NCBI GenBank assembly: GCA_963812885.1 | Contig: CAWEWZ010000007.1 | Coordinates: forward strand, 310,001 to 374,000 | Direction of reading: 5' to 3' | DNA length: 64,000 nt | Source of the DNA: Bog-756 sp963812885 | Lineage (GTDB): Bacteria > Actinomycetota > Acidimicrobiia > Acidimicrobiales > RAAP-2 | In this document: piece after piece, positions 6,541-17,657 of the stretch | Layout: the number at the start of each line of letters is the position of its first letter | Position numbering within the stretch: position 1 is the stretch's first letter | Position numbers and translations under genes: made by a program | Notes under the pieces: generated by a model | Told to the model about the DNA's origin: nothing | The model's input: the letters and a program-made list of their open reading frames with translations, nothing else | Databases searched by the model: none

Positions 6541-8401
6541 GTGACCGACGGGGACGGGGAGCCGGTTCCCGGCTCGAGGGTCGGGGTGAGCGCGCCCCTC
6601 CAGGGCACCGTGGTGGGAACGCCGGTGGCGGTCGGGGAATCGGTGGCCAAGGGGGCCCCGGTGGTCATCCTCGAGTCGATGAAGATGGAGCACGTGGTGG
6701 GCGCTCCGGCGCGAGGGAAGGTCGTGTCCCTGGCCGTCGTCCCCGGAGCCACGGTGGCCGCCGGCACGACCCTGGCCGTCATCGAGGCCACCACGGTGGC
6801 CGATGCGCCGGTCGCCGATACCGTCGTCCCCGACCTCGACACCGTCCGCCCCGATCTGGCCGAGGTGCACAGCCGCCAGGCCCTCGTGCTCGACGCCGCC
6901 CGGCCCGATGCCGTGGAGCGCCGTCACGCCCGTGGCCGCCGGACCGCCCGCGAGAACATCGCCGACCTGTGTGACGACGGAAGTTTCGTCGAGTACGGGT
7001 CCCTGGCCATCGCCGCCCAGCGCGGCCGTCGCTCGGAGGAGGAGCTGATCGAGCGGACCCCGGCCGACGGTCTGGTGGCCGGGGTCGGGCGGGTGAACGG
7101 GGACCGGTTCGGCGGGCGGGAGTCCTCGTGCGCCGTCCTCTCCTACGACTACACGGTGCTGGCCGGCACCCAGGGCCAGCAGAACCATCGCAAGAAGGAC
7201 CGGGTGTTCGAGCTGATCGAGCGGTTGCGGGTGCCGGTGGTCCTGTTCGCCGAAGGCGGCGGCGGTCGCCCTGGCGATACCGACTACGCGGTGATCACCG
7301 GGTTGGACACCACGGCCTTCGCCAGGTTCGGCGCCCTCAGCGGCCTGGTCCCCATGGTCGGTGTGGCCTCCGGATGGTGCTTCGCCGGCAACGCCGCCCT
7401 CCTCGGCTGCTGCGATGTGATCATCGCCACCACCGGCACGTCGATCGGTATGGGTGGCCCGGCCATGATCGAAGGCGGCGGCCTCGGTACCTACCGTCCC
7501 GAGGAGATCGGCCCGCTCGACGTGCAGACGGCCAACGGTGTGGTGGACCTGGTGGCCGAGGACGACGCCGAAGCCGTGCGCCTGGCCAAGCAGTACCTCT
7601 GCCTACTTCCAGGGTGGCGAGGCCCGCTGGACCTGTGCCGATCAGCGGCTCCTCCGGACCTGCGTGCCCGAGAACCGCCTGCGGACCTATGACATCGCCG
7701 ACCTCATCGGCATCCTGGCCGACACCGGTTCGGTGCTCGAGCTCCGGTCCGGATTCGGCACGGGCATGGTGACGGCGTTGGTCCGGATCGAGGGACGGGC
7801 CGTCGGTGTCGTGGCCAACGACCCGGGCCACCTCGGTGGGGCCATCGACCGCGATGGCGCGGACAAGGCGGCCCGGTTCCTCCAACTCTGCGACGCCCAC
7901 GAGATCCCGATCCTGTTCCTGTGCGATACCCCCGGCTTCATGGTCGGCCCCGAGGCCGAACAGAGCGCCCAGGTCCGGCACTTCAGTCGGCTGTTCGTGA
8001 TCGGCGCCAGCCTCACCGTGCCCTTCTTCACCATCGTCCTGCGCAAGGGGTACGGGCTCGGCGCCCAGGCCATGGCCGGAGGGAGCTTCCGGTCCCCCCT
8101 CTTCGTGGTGGCCTGGCCCACCGGCGAGCTCGGCGGCATGGGGCTCGAGGGAGCGGTGCGGCTCGGCTTCCGCCGCGAGCTCGACGCCGTCGACGACCCC
8201 ACCGAACGGGAAGCCCTCTTCGAGCACATGGTCGACCGCGCCTACCGGCACGGGAAGGCGCTCAACGTGGCCACCGCGTTCGAAATCGACGATGTGATCG
8301 ACCCGGTCGACTCGAGGCGGAGGATCGTCGATGCACTGCGATCGGCGCCACCTCCGCCCGATCGCACCGGGAAGAAACGGAGCTGTATCGACACCTGGTG
8401 A
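6541..8401 (+). CDS. Biotin-carrier/carboxyltransferase fusion (acyl-CoA carboxylase; one frameshift)
   Basis: About 619 residues. Residues 10-85 form a biotinyl carrier domain with VILESMKMEHV; Lys48 is the biotin site. A linker leads to a full acyl-CoA carboxyltransferase (RRTARENIADLCDDGSFVEYG, GRESSCAVLSYDYTVLAGTQG, NHRKKDRVFELIE, LCDTPGFMVGPEAE, LRKGYGLGAQAMAGGS). Such enzymes carboxylate acetyl-, propionyl- or similar CoA esters. The carrier is usually joined to the biotin-carboxylase subunit instead, and no carboxylase subunit is encoded in this window. The frame breaks at about 7600: one surplus base turns KQYLSYFQGGEARW out of frame. The stop abuts the opposite-strand deacetylase-like gene. 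Confidence 0.85.
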
Positions 8402-9416
<1,015 letters not shown>

Positions 9417-9599
9417 CGAGTCTGCCTCAGGCGACGGACACGCTCCAACCGGTACCCGTCGCGTGGAGGGGTGACGCCTAATGTGAGGCGATGTCTGGAC
9501 GGCAGGCGGGCGGGGGCAGATGACGACCGCCGCCGTCGGGACGCTGGGCACGGTCGCAGGACCCGGAGAGGTCTAGGCCCGGGACCGGCTCCGACGGCG

Positions 9600-10274
9600 T
9601 CAGGGGGTGTCGCGTTGGACGGAGAACCAGTCGCGGGCCTCGAGGTAGGGGGCGAAGGCCGAGGCGATGGCGTCGATGTCCGCCGCCGCCTTCGGGCGTT
9701 GCAGCTCGTAGAGGTAAGGGAACTCGAGCCAGCCGGTCACGAGCTCCCACAGGTGCACCGCGTCCTTCCCGGCGGGCGGGTTGACCAGGACCGGACCGAA
9801 CAGCGCCTGCCCGTCGTCGAAGACCAGGGTCGGGACGCCGAAGCCGCCCTTGGACACCACCACCTCGTGCTCGGCGGCCACCTCCTCGCCGGTCGTCGGG
9901 TCGGCGATGGCCGCCCCGACGATGCCGGGGTCGAGTCCCATCTCGGTGAGGATCTCCTCGGCCACCTCGGGCCGGTGGGGCTTGCGCCCTTCCACGTGGA
10001 GGGCCCGGCCGGCGGCCTGGTACCAGTCGTCGAGCAGGTCCATGCTCTGGCGGCGCAGGAGGGCGCCGATCCGCATCATCGACCATCCGTACGACCACTC
10101 GCGTTCCCAGGGATGTTTCTTCCCTTCGACGCGATTGATCTCCTCGAGACTGAAGAACCGCCACCGCACGTCGAGTCCGGTCAGGTCACGCACATCGCGG
10201 ATCCACAGGGAGGTCTGGTACGCGTACGGGCACATGATGTCGAAGTGGAAGTCGACCCCGGCGGGCGGGTCCAT
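9600..10274 (-). CDS. DsbA-family thioredoxin-fold protein (isomerase/nitroreductase-like)
   Basis: A 224-residue DsbA-like protein. The N-terminal active-site stretch is VDFHFDIMCPYAYQTSLW, with a single Cys (CPYA) rather than CxxC, as in hydroxychromene-carboxylate isomerases and some mycothiol-linked reductases. KGGFGVPTLVFDDGQALFGP contains the cis-Pro loop and closing strand. No signal peptide, so it is cytosolic. Its ATG overlaps the stop of the preceding aldo/keto reductase (ATGA), so the two are translated together. The reaction is uncertain: thiol-dependent isomerisation or reduction are both possible. Confidence 0.75.
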   Translation of the reverse strand: MDPPAGVDFHFDIMCPYAYQTSLWIRDVRDLTGLDVRWRFFSLEEINRVEGKKHPWEREWSYGWSMMRIGALLRRQSMDLLDDWYQAAGRALHVEGRKPHRPEVAEEILTEMGLDPGIVGAAIADPTTGEEVAAEHEVVVSKGGFGVPTLVFDDGQALFGPVLVNPPAGKDAVHLWELVTGWLEFPYLYELQRPKAAADIDAIASAFAPYLEARDWFSVQRDTP

Positions 10275-11254
10275 CAGAAGTGTCCCAGCACCGGGTGGGG
10301 AACGTAGGGCTCTTCGAGGCGGGCGATCTCCTCGTCGGTCAACCGGAGCTGTTCGGCGGCCAGGGCGTCGGCCAGATGGGCCGGCTTGGTGGCCCCGATG
10401 ATCGGTGCGGTCACCCCGGGCCGCTGGAGCAGCCAGGCCAGGCTCACCTGGGCCGAGGCCACCCCCCGCTCCGCCGCCACCTCGGCCACCCGCTCGACCA
10501 CATCGAAGTCGGTGGGCTGGCTGTAGAGATAGTCGGTGAAGCCGTCGGTGTCCGAGCGGGTGGTCTTGTGCTCGCCGGCCCTCGTCCTGTTGCCGGCCAG
10601 GACGCCCCGGGCCAAGGGGCTCCAGGGGATGACCCCCACGCCCTGGTCCTGGCACAGCGGGATCATTTCCCGCTCCTCTTCGCGGTAGATGAGGTTGTAG
10701 TGGGGTTGCATGGACACGAACCTGGTCCAGTGGTTGAGGTCGGCGACATGCTGCGCCTTGGCGAACTGCCACGAGAACATGCTGCTGGCCCCGATGTAGC
10801 GGGCCTTGCCCGACCGGACGACGTCGTGGAGGGCTTCCATCGTCTCCTCGATGGGAGTCCTCGGATCCCATCGGTGGATCTGGTAAAGGTCGACGTACTC
10901 CATGTCCAGCCGGGCCAACGAGGCGTCGATGGCCGACAGGATGTGTTTGCGGGACAGTCCGCCTCCGTTCTCACCAGGGGTCATGGGCATGAAGACCTTG
11001 GTGGCCACGACCATCTCGTCGCGGCTGAAATACTTGGGCAGCAGTCGACCCGTGGCCTCTTCGCTGGCCCCTCTCGAGTAGGTGTCGGCGGTGTCGTAGA
11101 AGGTGACGCCTCCTTCGACGGCCGCTTTCACAATCGGTTCGGCCTGCGTCTCGTCGAGCACCCAGGGGCGGTCGCTGTCGTTGCCGAAGCTCATCATCCC
11201 GAGGCAGATCCGCGAGACCCGAAGGCCGGTCTTGCCGAGGTTCACGTACTCCAT
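10274..11254 (-). CDS. Aldo/keto reductase (YghZ/general stress 69-like)
   Basis: A 326-residue NADPH-dependent aldo/keto reductase. It begins MEYVNLGKTGLRVSRICLG. GVTFYDTADTYSRGASEEATG holds catalytic Asp and Tyr, MVVATKVFMP the catalytic Lys, and YIGASSMFSWQFAKAQ, GVIPWSPLARGVL and PIIGATKPAHLADALAA follow in family order. GGAGGAATCC precedes the ATG. The last base of its stop region forms the ATGA start of the DsbA-like gene. The physiological substrate is unknown. Confidence 0.88.
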   Translation of the reverse strand: MEYVNLGKTGLRVSRICLGMMSFGNDSDRPWVLDETQAEPIVKAAVEGGVTFYDTADTYSRGASEEATGRLLPKYFSRDEMVVATKVFMPMTPGENGGGLSRKHILSAIDASLARLDMEYVDLYQIHRWDPRTPIEETMEALHDVVRSGKARYIGASSMFSWQFAKAQHVADLNHWTRFVSMQPHYNLIYREEEREMIPLCQDQGVGVIPWSPLARGVLAGNRTRAGEHKTTRSDTDGFTDYLYSQPTDFDVVERVAEVAAERGVASAQVSLAWLLQRPGVTAPIIGATKPAHLADALAAEQLRLTDEEIARLEEPYVPHPVLGHF

Positions 11255-11450
11255 GGATTCCTCCAGTATCGGATCGTCATGCTCCTGAACAGGGTATTTG
11301 TGCGGACCGGGATCTCAGGAACTTCACAGGTGACTGTTGACTGGCGTATATGTTCAGCCGATTTGATGGTACCGCCGTCCGGAGCGGTCGTCGCGCCTGG
11401 CGTCCGGCACCACCGACCGGAGGTAGGGGCGAACGGCAAGTGAGGGATGA

Positions 11451-12759
11451 GTGGGACCAGAACGAAGAAGATGGTTCAGGCGGAAGTGGACGGTCGTCGG
11501 TGTCGCGGTGGTGGTACTGGCCGCGGCGGGAGTCGGCGTCTGGTTCGGCGTCCACGGTTCGGCGGCGTCGCCCCTGATCACCACCACGACGACCGTGCAG
11601 ACCGTCTCGACGGGGACGATCACCCAGACCGTCTCGTCATCGGGCACCATCGAACCTGCCCAACAGGCCAACCTCGACTTCGGGGTATCCGGTCGGGTCA
11701 CCGCCGTCGACGTCACGACGGGCCAGAAGGTGACGGCGGGGGAGCCACTCGCCACCATCGACGGCACCTCGTTGTCGGCATCGCTGGCCCAGGCCCAGGC
11801 CGGCCTGGCCAACGACCAGGCGCAGCTCGACACCGACCAGACCAACGGCGCCTCGTCCGCGCAGATCGCCTCCGACCAGGCCAACATCGCATCGGCTGAG
11901 ACCCAGGTCACCAGCGCCCAGACGGCGCTCTCCGAGGCCACGCTGACGTCGACCATCACCGGCACCGTGGCCTCGATCGATCTCACGGTCGGTCAACAGG
12001 TGACCGGCTCCAGCTCGTCGTCGGGCGCATCGAGCCAGTCCGGATCGGCCGATTCGGGCTCGTCCGGCGGCGGCTCGTTCTCCGGCGGCAGCGCGGCAGC
12101 ATCATCGGCCAGTGCCGCATCGTCAGCGTCCTCGTCGACATCGAGTTCGTCGGCCCAGGTCGTGGTGATCTCGACCGGCTCCTCCATCGTGAACTCCAGT
12201 GTGGGAAGCAGTGATGTGAGCCAGGTGAAGGTCGGAGACCAGGCGACGATCACCCTGGCCGGCTCGACATCGGACATCTACGGCACCGTCGGATCGGTCG
12301 GGTTGCTGGCCACGACGACGTCGGGTGTCTCGTCCTTCCCGGTGGTCATCGACGTCACCGGGAGCCCGACCGGGGTCTACGGAGGAGCGAGTGCGACGGT
12401 GTCCATCATCACCGAGGAGCTCCAGGACGTTGTGGTCGTGCCCACCACCGCCATCAGTTACAGCGGCAACGACACCACGGTGGCTCTCGATGCAGACGGG
12501 AAGAGGGTGACCCGAACCGTGCAAGTCGGTGCCGCATCGGGTGGGGACACCCAGATCACCCAGTGGCCTGTCGGTCGGGGACAGGATCTATGTCACCGAG
12601 GTCAGCTTCCACGGCGGTCTGCGATCCGGCACCGGTACCGGCCGGGGTCTATTCGGCGGGGGAGGCGGGTTCGGCGGGGGCGGCGGGTTCGGTGGGGGCG
12701 GCGGCTTCTCGGGCGGTGGCCGGTTCGGTGGCGGCGGGGGCTTCGGGGGCGGCGGATGA
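11451..12759 (+). CDS. MacA/HlyD-type membrane-fusion adaptor with Gly-rich tail (one frameshift)
   Basis: About 435 residues. One membrane anchor (residues 13-33) is followed by the hairpin half-motif QANLDFGVSGRVTAVDVTTGQKVTAGEPLATID, a helical hairpin rich in Ala/Gln/Asp (residues 104-155), a Ser-rich insertion (about 185-235) and beta-barrel segments ending VVVPTTAIS. The frame breaks at CCC 12559-12561; dropping one base continues as SGLSVGDRIYVTEVSFHGG and a tail of GGGGGFGGGGGF units. It would link an ABC exporter to the cell wall. GTG 11451 follows GAGGGA. The stop overlaps the ATPase start (ATGA). Confidence 0.83.
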
Positions 12760-13556
12760 CCGGCGCGCCGACCGGGCAGGTCCCACCGCTCGTTGCTTTC
12801 GGCGACACCGCCGAGGTCTGGATGGAGCGAACCGGGCAGCATCCGATGGTGGGCCCTCCGGTCATCGACGTGTCGGATGTCTGGAAGATCTACCGGACGG
12901 GATCGTTGGAGGTGGAGGCGCTGCGCGGTGTCTCCTTCCGGATCGACGCCGGAGAGTACGTCGCCGTCATGGGCCCGTCGGGCTCGGGCAAGTCGACCCT
13001 CATGCACATACTGGGCTGTCTCGACGTTCCCACCACAGGTACGTTCCTGCTGGCCGGTGAGGACGTGAGCGCCATGTCCGAAGAGGACCTGGCCCATGTC
13101 CGGAACCAGAGGATCGGCTTCGTGTTCCAACAGTTCAACCTCCTGCCTCCCTCAACGCCTGGCGCAACGTCGAGCTGCCGCTGGTCTACGCCGGCGTCGA
13201 ACGATCGGTCCGCAAGGAGCGGGCCCTCGCCGCCCTCGACAGGGTCGGCCTCGCCGTCCAGGGTCGAGCACCGGCCGGGCGAGCTCTCCGGCGGTCAGCA
13301 GCAGCGGGTCGCGGTGGCCCGGGCCCTGGTCACCGATCCGGCGCTCATCCTGGCCGACGAGCCGACCGGCAACCTCGACACGGCGTCGGCCGACGACGTG
13401 CTCGGCCTGTTGCTCGATCTGCACCGCGGTGGCCGCACCATCGTCCTGATCACCCACGAGTCCGAGGTGGCCGACGCCGCCGAGCGCACCATGCGGATCA
13501 GGGACGGCCAGATCGTCGACGCCGAACTGGCCGAACAGGGAGCCGGTCCTCGATGA
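12756..13556 (+). CDS. MacB-type ABC transporter ATPase (two compensating frame breaks)
   Basis: About 266 residues, ATPase of a LolD/MacB-type exporter. It shows Walker A GPSGSGKST, Q-loop FVFQQFNLLP, signature LSGGQQQRVAVARAL, Walker B LILADEPTGNLD and switch His in LITHESE. Between the Q-loop and signature the frame slips at about 13145-13152 (one base short) and returns at about 13252-13258 (one base extra); the middle then reads SLNAWRNVELPLVYAGVE as expected. A 33-residue N-terminal stretch before the core is longer than usual. The start overlaps the adaptor stop and its stop overlaps the permease ATG, so the three form one translational unit. Confidence 0.87.
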   Translation: MTGAPTGQVPPLVAFGDTAEVWMERTGQHPMVGPPVIDVSDVWKIYRTGSLEVEALRGVSFRIDAGEYVAVMGPSGSGKSTLMHILGCLDVPTTGTFLLAGEDVSAMSEEDLAHVRNQRIGFVFQQFNLLPPSTPGATSSCRWSTPASNDRSARSGPSPPSTGSASPSRVEHRPGELSGGQQQRVAVARALVTDPALILADEPTGNLDTASADDVLGLLLDLHRGGRTIVLITHESEVADAAERTMRIRDGQIVDAELAEQGAGPR

Positions 13557-14803
13557 ACGCGGTGGAGACGGTCCGGACCGGACTCGATGGCGTGGTCACC
13601 CACCGCCTGCGGTCCGGGCTCACCGTGCTCGGCATCATGATCGGGATCGCCGCCGTGATCCTCACGGTCGGACTGGGCGAGGGCGCCCAGCAGCAGGTCA
13701 CCTCGCAGATCGCCGCTCTCGGGACCAACCTCTTGACCATCACGCCGGGAAGCACGACGTCGAGCTCGGGCATCCGGGGCGGGTTCGGATCCGCCTCGAC
13801 GCTGACCACCGGCGATGCCGCCGCCCTGGCTTCGAAGACGGTGGCGCCCGATATCGCCGCGGTGGCGCCCACCACCTCGGAGTCAGAGACCCTGGTGGCC
13901 GGGACCACCAACTGGACCACCACCGTGGTCGGGAGCGATCCATCGTGGCTGACCGTGCGGGGGCGCTCGATGACCGAGGGCCGCTTCATCGCCGGCCACG
14001 ACCTCACCACCCGCGCCGACGTGGTCGTCCTGGGCTCGACGACGGCGGAGGAACTGTTCGGTGGTCGCGATCCGATCGGACAGCCGGTCACCGTCGACGG
14101 GGTCCCGATGTCGGTCATCGGCGTGCTCAACACGGTGGGTTCGTCGGGTTCGTCGGGTGCCTCGACCGTCGCCGACCAGGACGATCAGGCCATCGTGCCC
14201 ATCACTACGGCGGCGACCCAGCTGTTCGGCGGGACCAGTCGGAACTCGGTGGGTGACATCCTGGTCCAGGCCACCTCGTCCTCGACCCTGTCGGCGGCCT
14301 ACCAGGAGGCCAACGCCGAGCTGGCCAGCCTCCACCAGATCACCGATTCGGCCAACGCCGACTGGACCACCACGCCCGAGACGTCACTGGTGGGCACCGC
14401 CACCTCGGTGGACCGAACCCTCACCATCCTTCTCGGGGGCATCGCCGGCATCTCGCTGCTGGTCGGAGGCATCGGTGTGATGAACATCATGCTGGTGTCG
14501 GTGACCGAGCGCATCCGTGAGATCGGATTGCGCAAGGCCCTCGGGGCCACTCCCCGCGCCATCCGCCGCCAGTTCCTGGTCGAGGCGTCGGTCCTCGGCC
14601 TGATCGGCGGCGTGCTCGGCGCCGGACTCGGCCTGCTCGGCGCATCGATACTGCCGCACTTCATCTCGGACCCCATTGCCATCTCGCCGGTCGCCACCGC
14701 CGGGGCCATCGTCGTGGCCGTCGGAATCGGCGTCCTGTTCGGTGTCTACCCGGCCAGCCGGGCCGCCAAGCTCCCCCCGATCGACGCCCTCCGGAGCGAA
14801 TGA
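13553..14803 (+). CDS. MacB-type ABC transporter permease
   Basis: A 416-residue permease of the MacB/FtsX superfamily. It has one N-terminal membrane helix (residues 22-42, LTVLGIMIGIAAVILTVGLG), a large extracytoplasmic domain rich in Thr/Ser (45-280), and three C-terminal helices (residues about 290-405) including GGIGVMNIMLVSVTERIREIGLRKALGA, the hallmark coupling segment. The ATG overlaps the ATPase stop (ATGA). In Gram-positives such systems export peptides or drugs or sense envelope stress. The substrate is not known. Confidence 0.9.
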   Translation: MNAVETVRTGLDGVVTHRLRSGLTVLGIMIGIAAVILTVGLGEGAQQQVTSQIAALGTNLLTITPGSTTSSSGIRGGFGSASTLTTGDAAALASKTVAPDIAAVAPTTSESETLVAGTTNWTTTVVGSDPSWLTVRGRSMTEGRFIAGHDLTTRADVVVLGSTTAEELFGGRDPIGQPVTVDGVPMSVIGVLNTVGSSGSSGASTVADQDDQAIVPITTAATQLFGGTSRNSVGDILVQATSSSTLSAAYQEANAELASLHQITDSANADWTTTPETSLVGTATSVDRTLTILLGGIAGISLLVGGIGVMNIMLVSVTERIREIGLRKALGATPRAIRRQFLVEASVLGLIGGVLGAGLGLLGASILPHFISDPIAISPVATAGAIVVAVGIGVLFGVYPASRAAKLPPIDALRSE

Positions 14804-14865
14804 GGGCTCGTCCGGATGTCATCCACCTCTCTACAACCCGTCAACCACCACAGCAAGGAAGAGCA

Positions 14866-15835
14866 ATGACCATGTCAGCCACATCAACCACTCAGCCCGG
14901 CATGGCCGCCGAGTCCCGGCCAGTGACCCGTGCCCCCGCGGTGCGACGGGCGTTGGCCCTGACCGCCCTGGGCGTCGCCGCCGTCACCCTGGCTGCGTGC
15001 GGGTCGTCCTCCGCCTCGACCACCTCCACCACCGTGTCGCCGTCCACCGGCGGCGGAGGACAATCACGCGGAAGCGGACCGGGCGGAAGCGGACCGGGGC
15101 GTCAGCTGCCGGGGGCATCGGGTTCGATCGCGGCGATCAACGGAACGTCCCTCGAGGTGCAGAACCCCAGCACCGGCCAGACCACCGTCACCTACACGCC
15201 GACCACCACCTTCGACCAGACCGTCTCGACGGCGGCCTCCAGCGTGACGGTCGGCTCGTGCATCTCGGCCTTCGGGAAGCCCACATCGTCATCATCCTCG
15301 GGCGTTCGGGCCTTCGGCGAACCGGTGACGGCCACCACGGTCTCCATCACTCAACCCGCATCGGGAACCTGCACCGGCTTCGGCGGCTTCGGCGGCTTCG
15401 GCCGGCGAGGCTCGGGGAACGGATCACCGGGCCGCCCGACGGGCGGCTTCGGTGGGGAAGGCGGGAGGACCCGGCCGGCCGGCGGCAACTTCCGCGGCCG
15501 GGCCGGTGGGTTCGGCGGAGCGACGGGGACCGTCACCGCGGTCACCGGATCGACGGTGACCGTCGACGAGACCGATCCCGCCACCAGGAAGACGTCCAGT
15601 GTGGCGGTCACGCTCACCTCCTCGACGACCTTCACCGAGCGCACGACGGCATCGCTCCTCCGATCTGGCCGTGGGGAAGTGTGCCAACGCCATCGGCTCG
15701 GCCAGCTCGACCGGGGCGGTCACGGCCCGATCGATCGTCATCTCGACGCCCGGGGCCAACGGATGCACGACCGGGTTCGAGGGATTCCGGGGTGGTGCCG
15801 GCGGAGGAACCGGTGCGGGCTCGCCCGGTGCCTGA
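14866..15835 (+). CDS. Lipoprotein with DUF5666-like beta repeats and Gly/Phe-rich linker (one frameshift)
   Basis: About 322 residues. An N-terminal export signal ends in the lipobox LAAC with Cys45. Two related beta-rich segments follow, GSIAAINGTSLEVQNPSTGQ and GTVTAVTGSTVTVDETDPAT, each resembling the DUF5666 unit. Between them and at the end lie Gly/Phe/Arg-rich stretches (GFGGFGGFGRRG, GFEGFRGGAGGGTG). The frame breaks at about 15652-15656; one base less joins TTASSSDLAVGKCANA. AAGGAAG precedes the ATG. It lies between the permease and a second adaptor, so it probably serves the exporter at the outer face of the membrane. Function unknown. Confidence 0.75.
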
Positions 15836-17630
15836 CCGGTCGGCCGCCGTTGCCGAAGATCTCGTATCACCGGTCGCCGGCTCCGGTCCGTCCGGCACCG
15901 CTCGGCGCGGCTCCGGTCGGGGCCGGAAGCCGACGGGAACAGGATGGTTCTCGCCCCTCCGGATCGGCGTGGTCGTGCTGTTGCTGGTGGCGGCCCTGGT
16001 GGCCTGGGAGTTGACACGTGGATCGGCACCGTCCTACCGCACGTCGGTGGTCGGCACCGGGACGGTGGTGGCCACGTTGGACTCGGTGGCCACCATCACC
16101 CCGGTGAACCAGGCGAATCTGAACTTCAACGTCTCGGGAACCGTCAGCTCGGTCGATGTCTCGGTCGGCCAGATCGGTCGCCTCCGGCCAGACCCTGGCG
16201 TCGCTGGACGTCGCTGACCTCGATGCCAATGTGATCTCGGCCCAGGCGACACTGGCGTCGGCCACGGCCACACTGGCCAGGGCCGAGGCCAGTGAGGCGA
16301 CGACCGCATCGGCCCCCTCGAGCTCGACCCCGGGAGCGGAGTCGTCCCGAGCCGGGGGAGCGACGACCGCCTCCACCGCCTCCACCGGGACGGCGACGAC
16401 CCCAGCCGGCTCGGGGCGGTCCGGGTCGGACACCCAGAAGGTGGCCGGGCTGCAGGATGCCGTCGTGGCCGACGAGAGGCAGTTGGACGCGGCCACCACG
16501 CAGGCGACAGCCAGTCTGAAGCAGGCGACGAGCGTGTGCGAGACCGGTGCGGGGCCGAAGGGCTCTGCCGTCCCGGGAACCTCGGGGCCATCCCAGCTCC
16601 ACGGCCCGCCCTCCACCAGTCCGGGCAGCACCGGAACGCCGACCTGCAGCCAGGCGCTCGCCCAGGCCACCTCCGCACAGTCGGCCGTCTCCGCTGCCGC
16701 ACAGAAGTTGAGCCATGACGAACGGACATTGGACGCCGCCCTCAAATCGACATCCGGCCCTGGCGGTGGGTCGTCGTCCTCCAGGCGGGTCAACGGCCAC
16801 GACGGGGTCTCCGACGGTACCCGCGTCCTCGGGCTCGGCAACGGATCCGACCGCCGCCGACAGGCGACACCGCAGCAGCTGGCGGTCGACCAGGCCTCGA
16901 TCGACACCGCTCAGGCCAATCTCAACGATGCGCAACTGGCTCTCCTCGGATCCAATTTGGTGAGCACCATCTCGGGAACGGTGGCGTCGGTCTCGATCGC
17001 CCCCGGCGATTCGGTGGCGGCCGGGTCCGGATCGTCGACGGCGCAGATCGTCATCGTCGGAACCGGCTCGTCCTACGACGTATCGACCGACATCCCGGTC
17101 GCCGACATCGGCAAGGTGGCGGTCGGACCAGCAGGCGCTCGTCACCCCGGACGCCACCAACACCGTCGTCGAGGGACGGGTGACCTCGATCGGAGTGCTG
17201 GCCACCAGCGGGTCGACCACCACGACCTACCCGGTGACCATCGCGCTGGAGTCGACCGGGCTGGGCGGGCTGTCGGGGGCCGGACGCCGACGTGGAGATC
17301 ATCGTGCAGAAGTCGGTGGACGTGACGACGGTGCCCTCCTCCGCCGTCCGGACCGTCGGTTCGGTGCACCTGGTGACGGTGATGGACGGCACCACCGCCA
17401 AGGCGACCCCGGTCACGTTGGGCACCGTGGGCGATGTCCTCACCCAGGTGAAGTCTGGGGTGGCCCCGGGGGAGAGGGTGGTGCTGGCCGACCTCGACCA
17501 ACCCCTGCCCACCACCTCGACCAGCTCGCTGCGGACGGGCTTCGGCGGTGGTGGGCCGGCGGCGGAGGTTGGCGGCGGGGGCGTGGCCGGCGGCGGAGGC
17601 TTCGGCGGCGGGGCCAGATTCGGCGGGTAG
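15813..17630 (+). CDS. Second HlyD-type membrane-fusion adaptor (several frameshifts)
   Basis: About 600 residues over several frames. After a basic Ser/Arg-rich cytoplasmic stretch comes one membrane helix (IGVVVLLLVAALVAWEL), then QANLNFNVSGTVSSVDVSVGQ, long Ala/Gln/Thr helical hairpins, NLVSTISGTVASVSIAPGDSVAAG, barrel strands, VPSSAVRTVGSVHLVTVMDG and a Gly/Phe-rich tail (GGGGVAGGGGFGGGARFGG). Likely single-base errors lie at about 16173, 17125-17131 and 17279-17283, with a compensating pair near 16770 and 16860. GTG 15813 behind GGAGGA is chosen as start; it overlaps the lipoprotein gene. The helical hairpin is longer than in the first adaptor. Confidence 0.75.
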
Positions 17631-17644
17631 CCCCGCGGCGTGAG

Positions 17645-17650
17645 TAGCGT
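17645..17650 (+). promoter_or_regulatory. -10 box, leaderless promoter
   Basis: TAGCGT followed by seven bases and GTG 17658. Its place after GTG 17640 argues that 17658 is the true start. Confidence 0.5.
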
Positions 17651-17657
17651 TCGCCGG

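Noticed and set aside
11337..11366. TTGACT as a -35 box for the exporter operon
   Set aside because: No good -10 hexamer lies at 16-18 bases from it; GATTTG is a poor match. The true promoter of this operon is not evident.
11451..13556. One 701-codon fusion of adaptor and ABC ATPase
   Set aside because: The open frame is created by an extra base at 12559-12561. With it removed the adaptor ends in a Gly-rich tail and the ATPase starts separately with an ATGA overlap.
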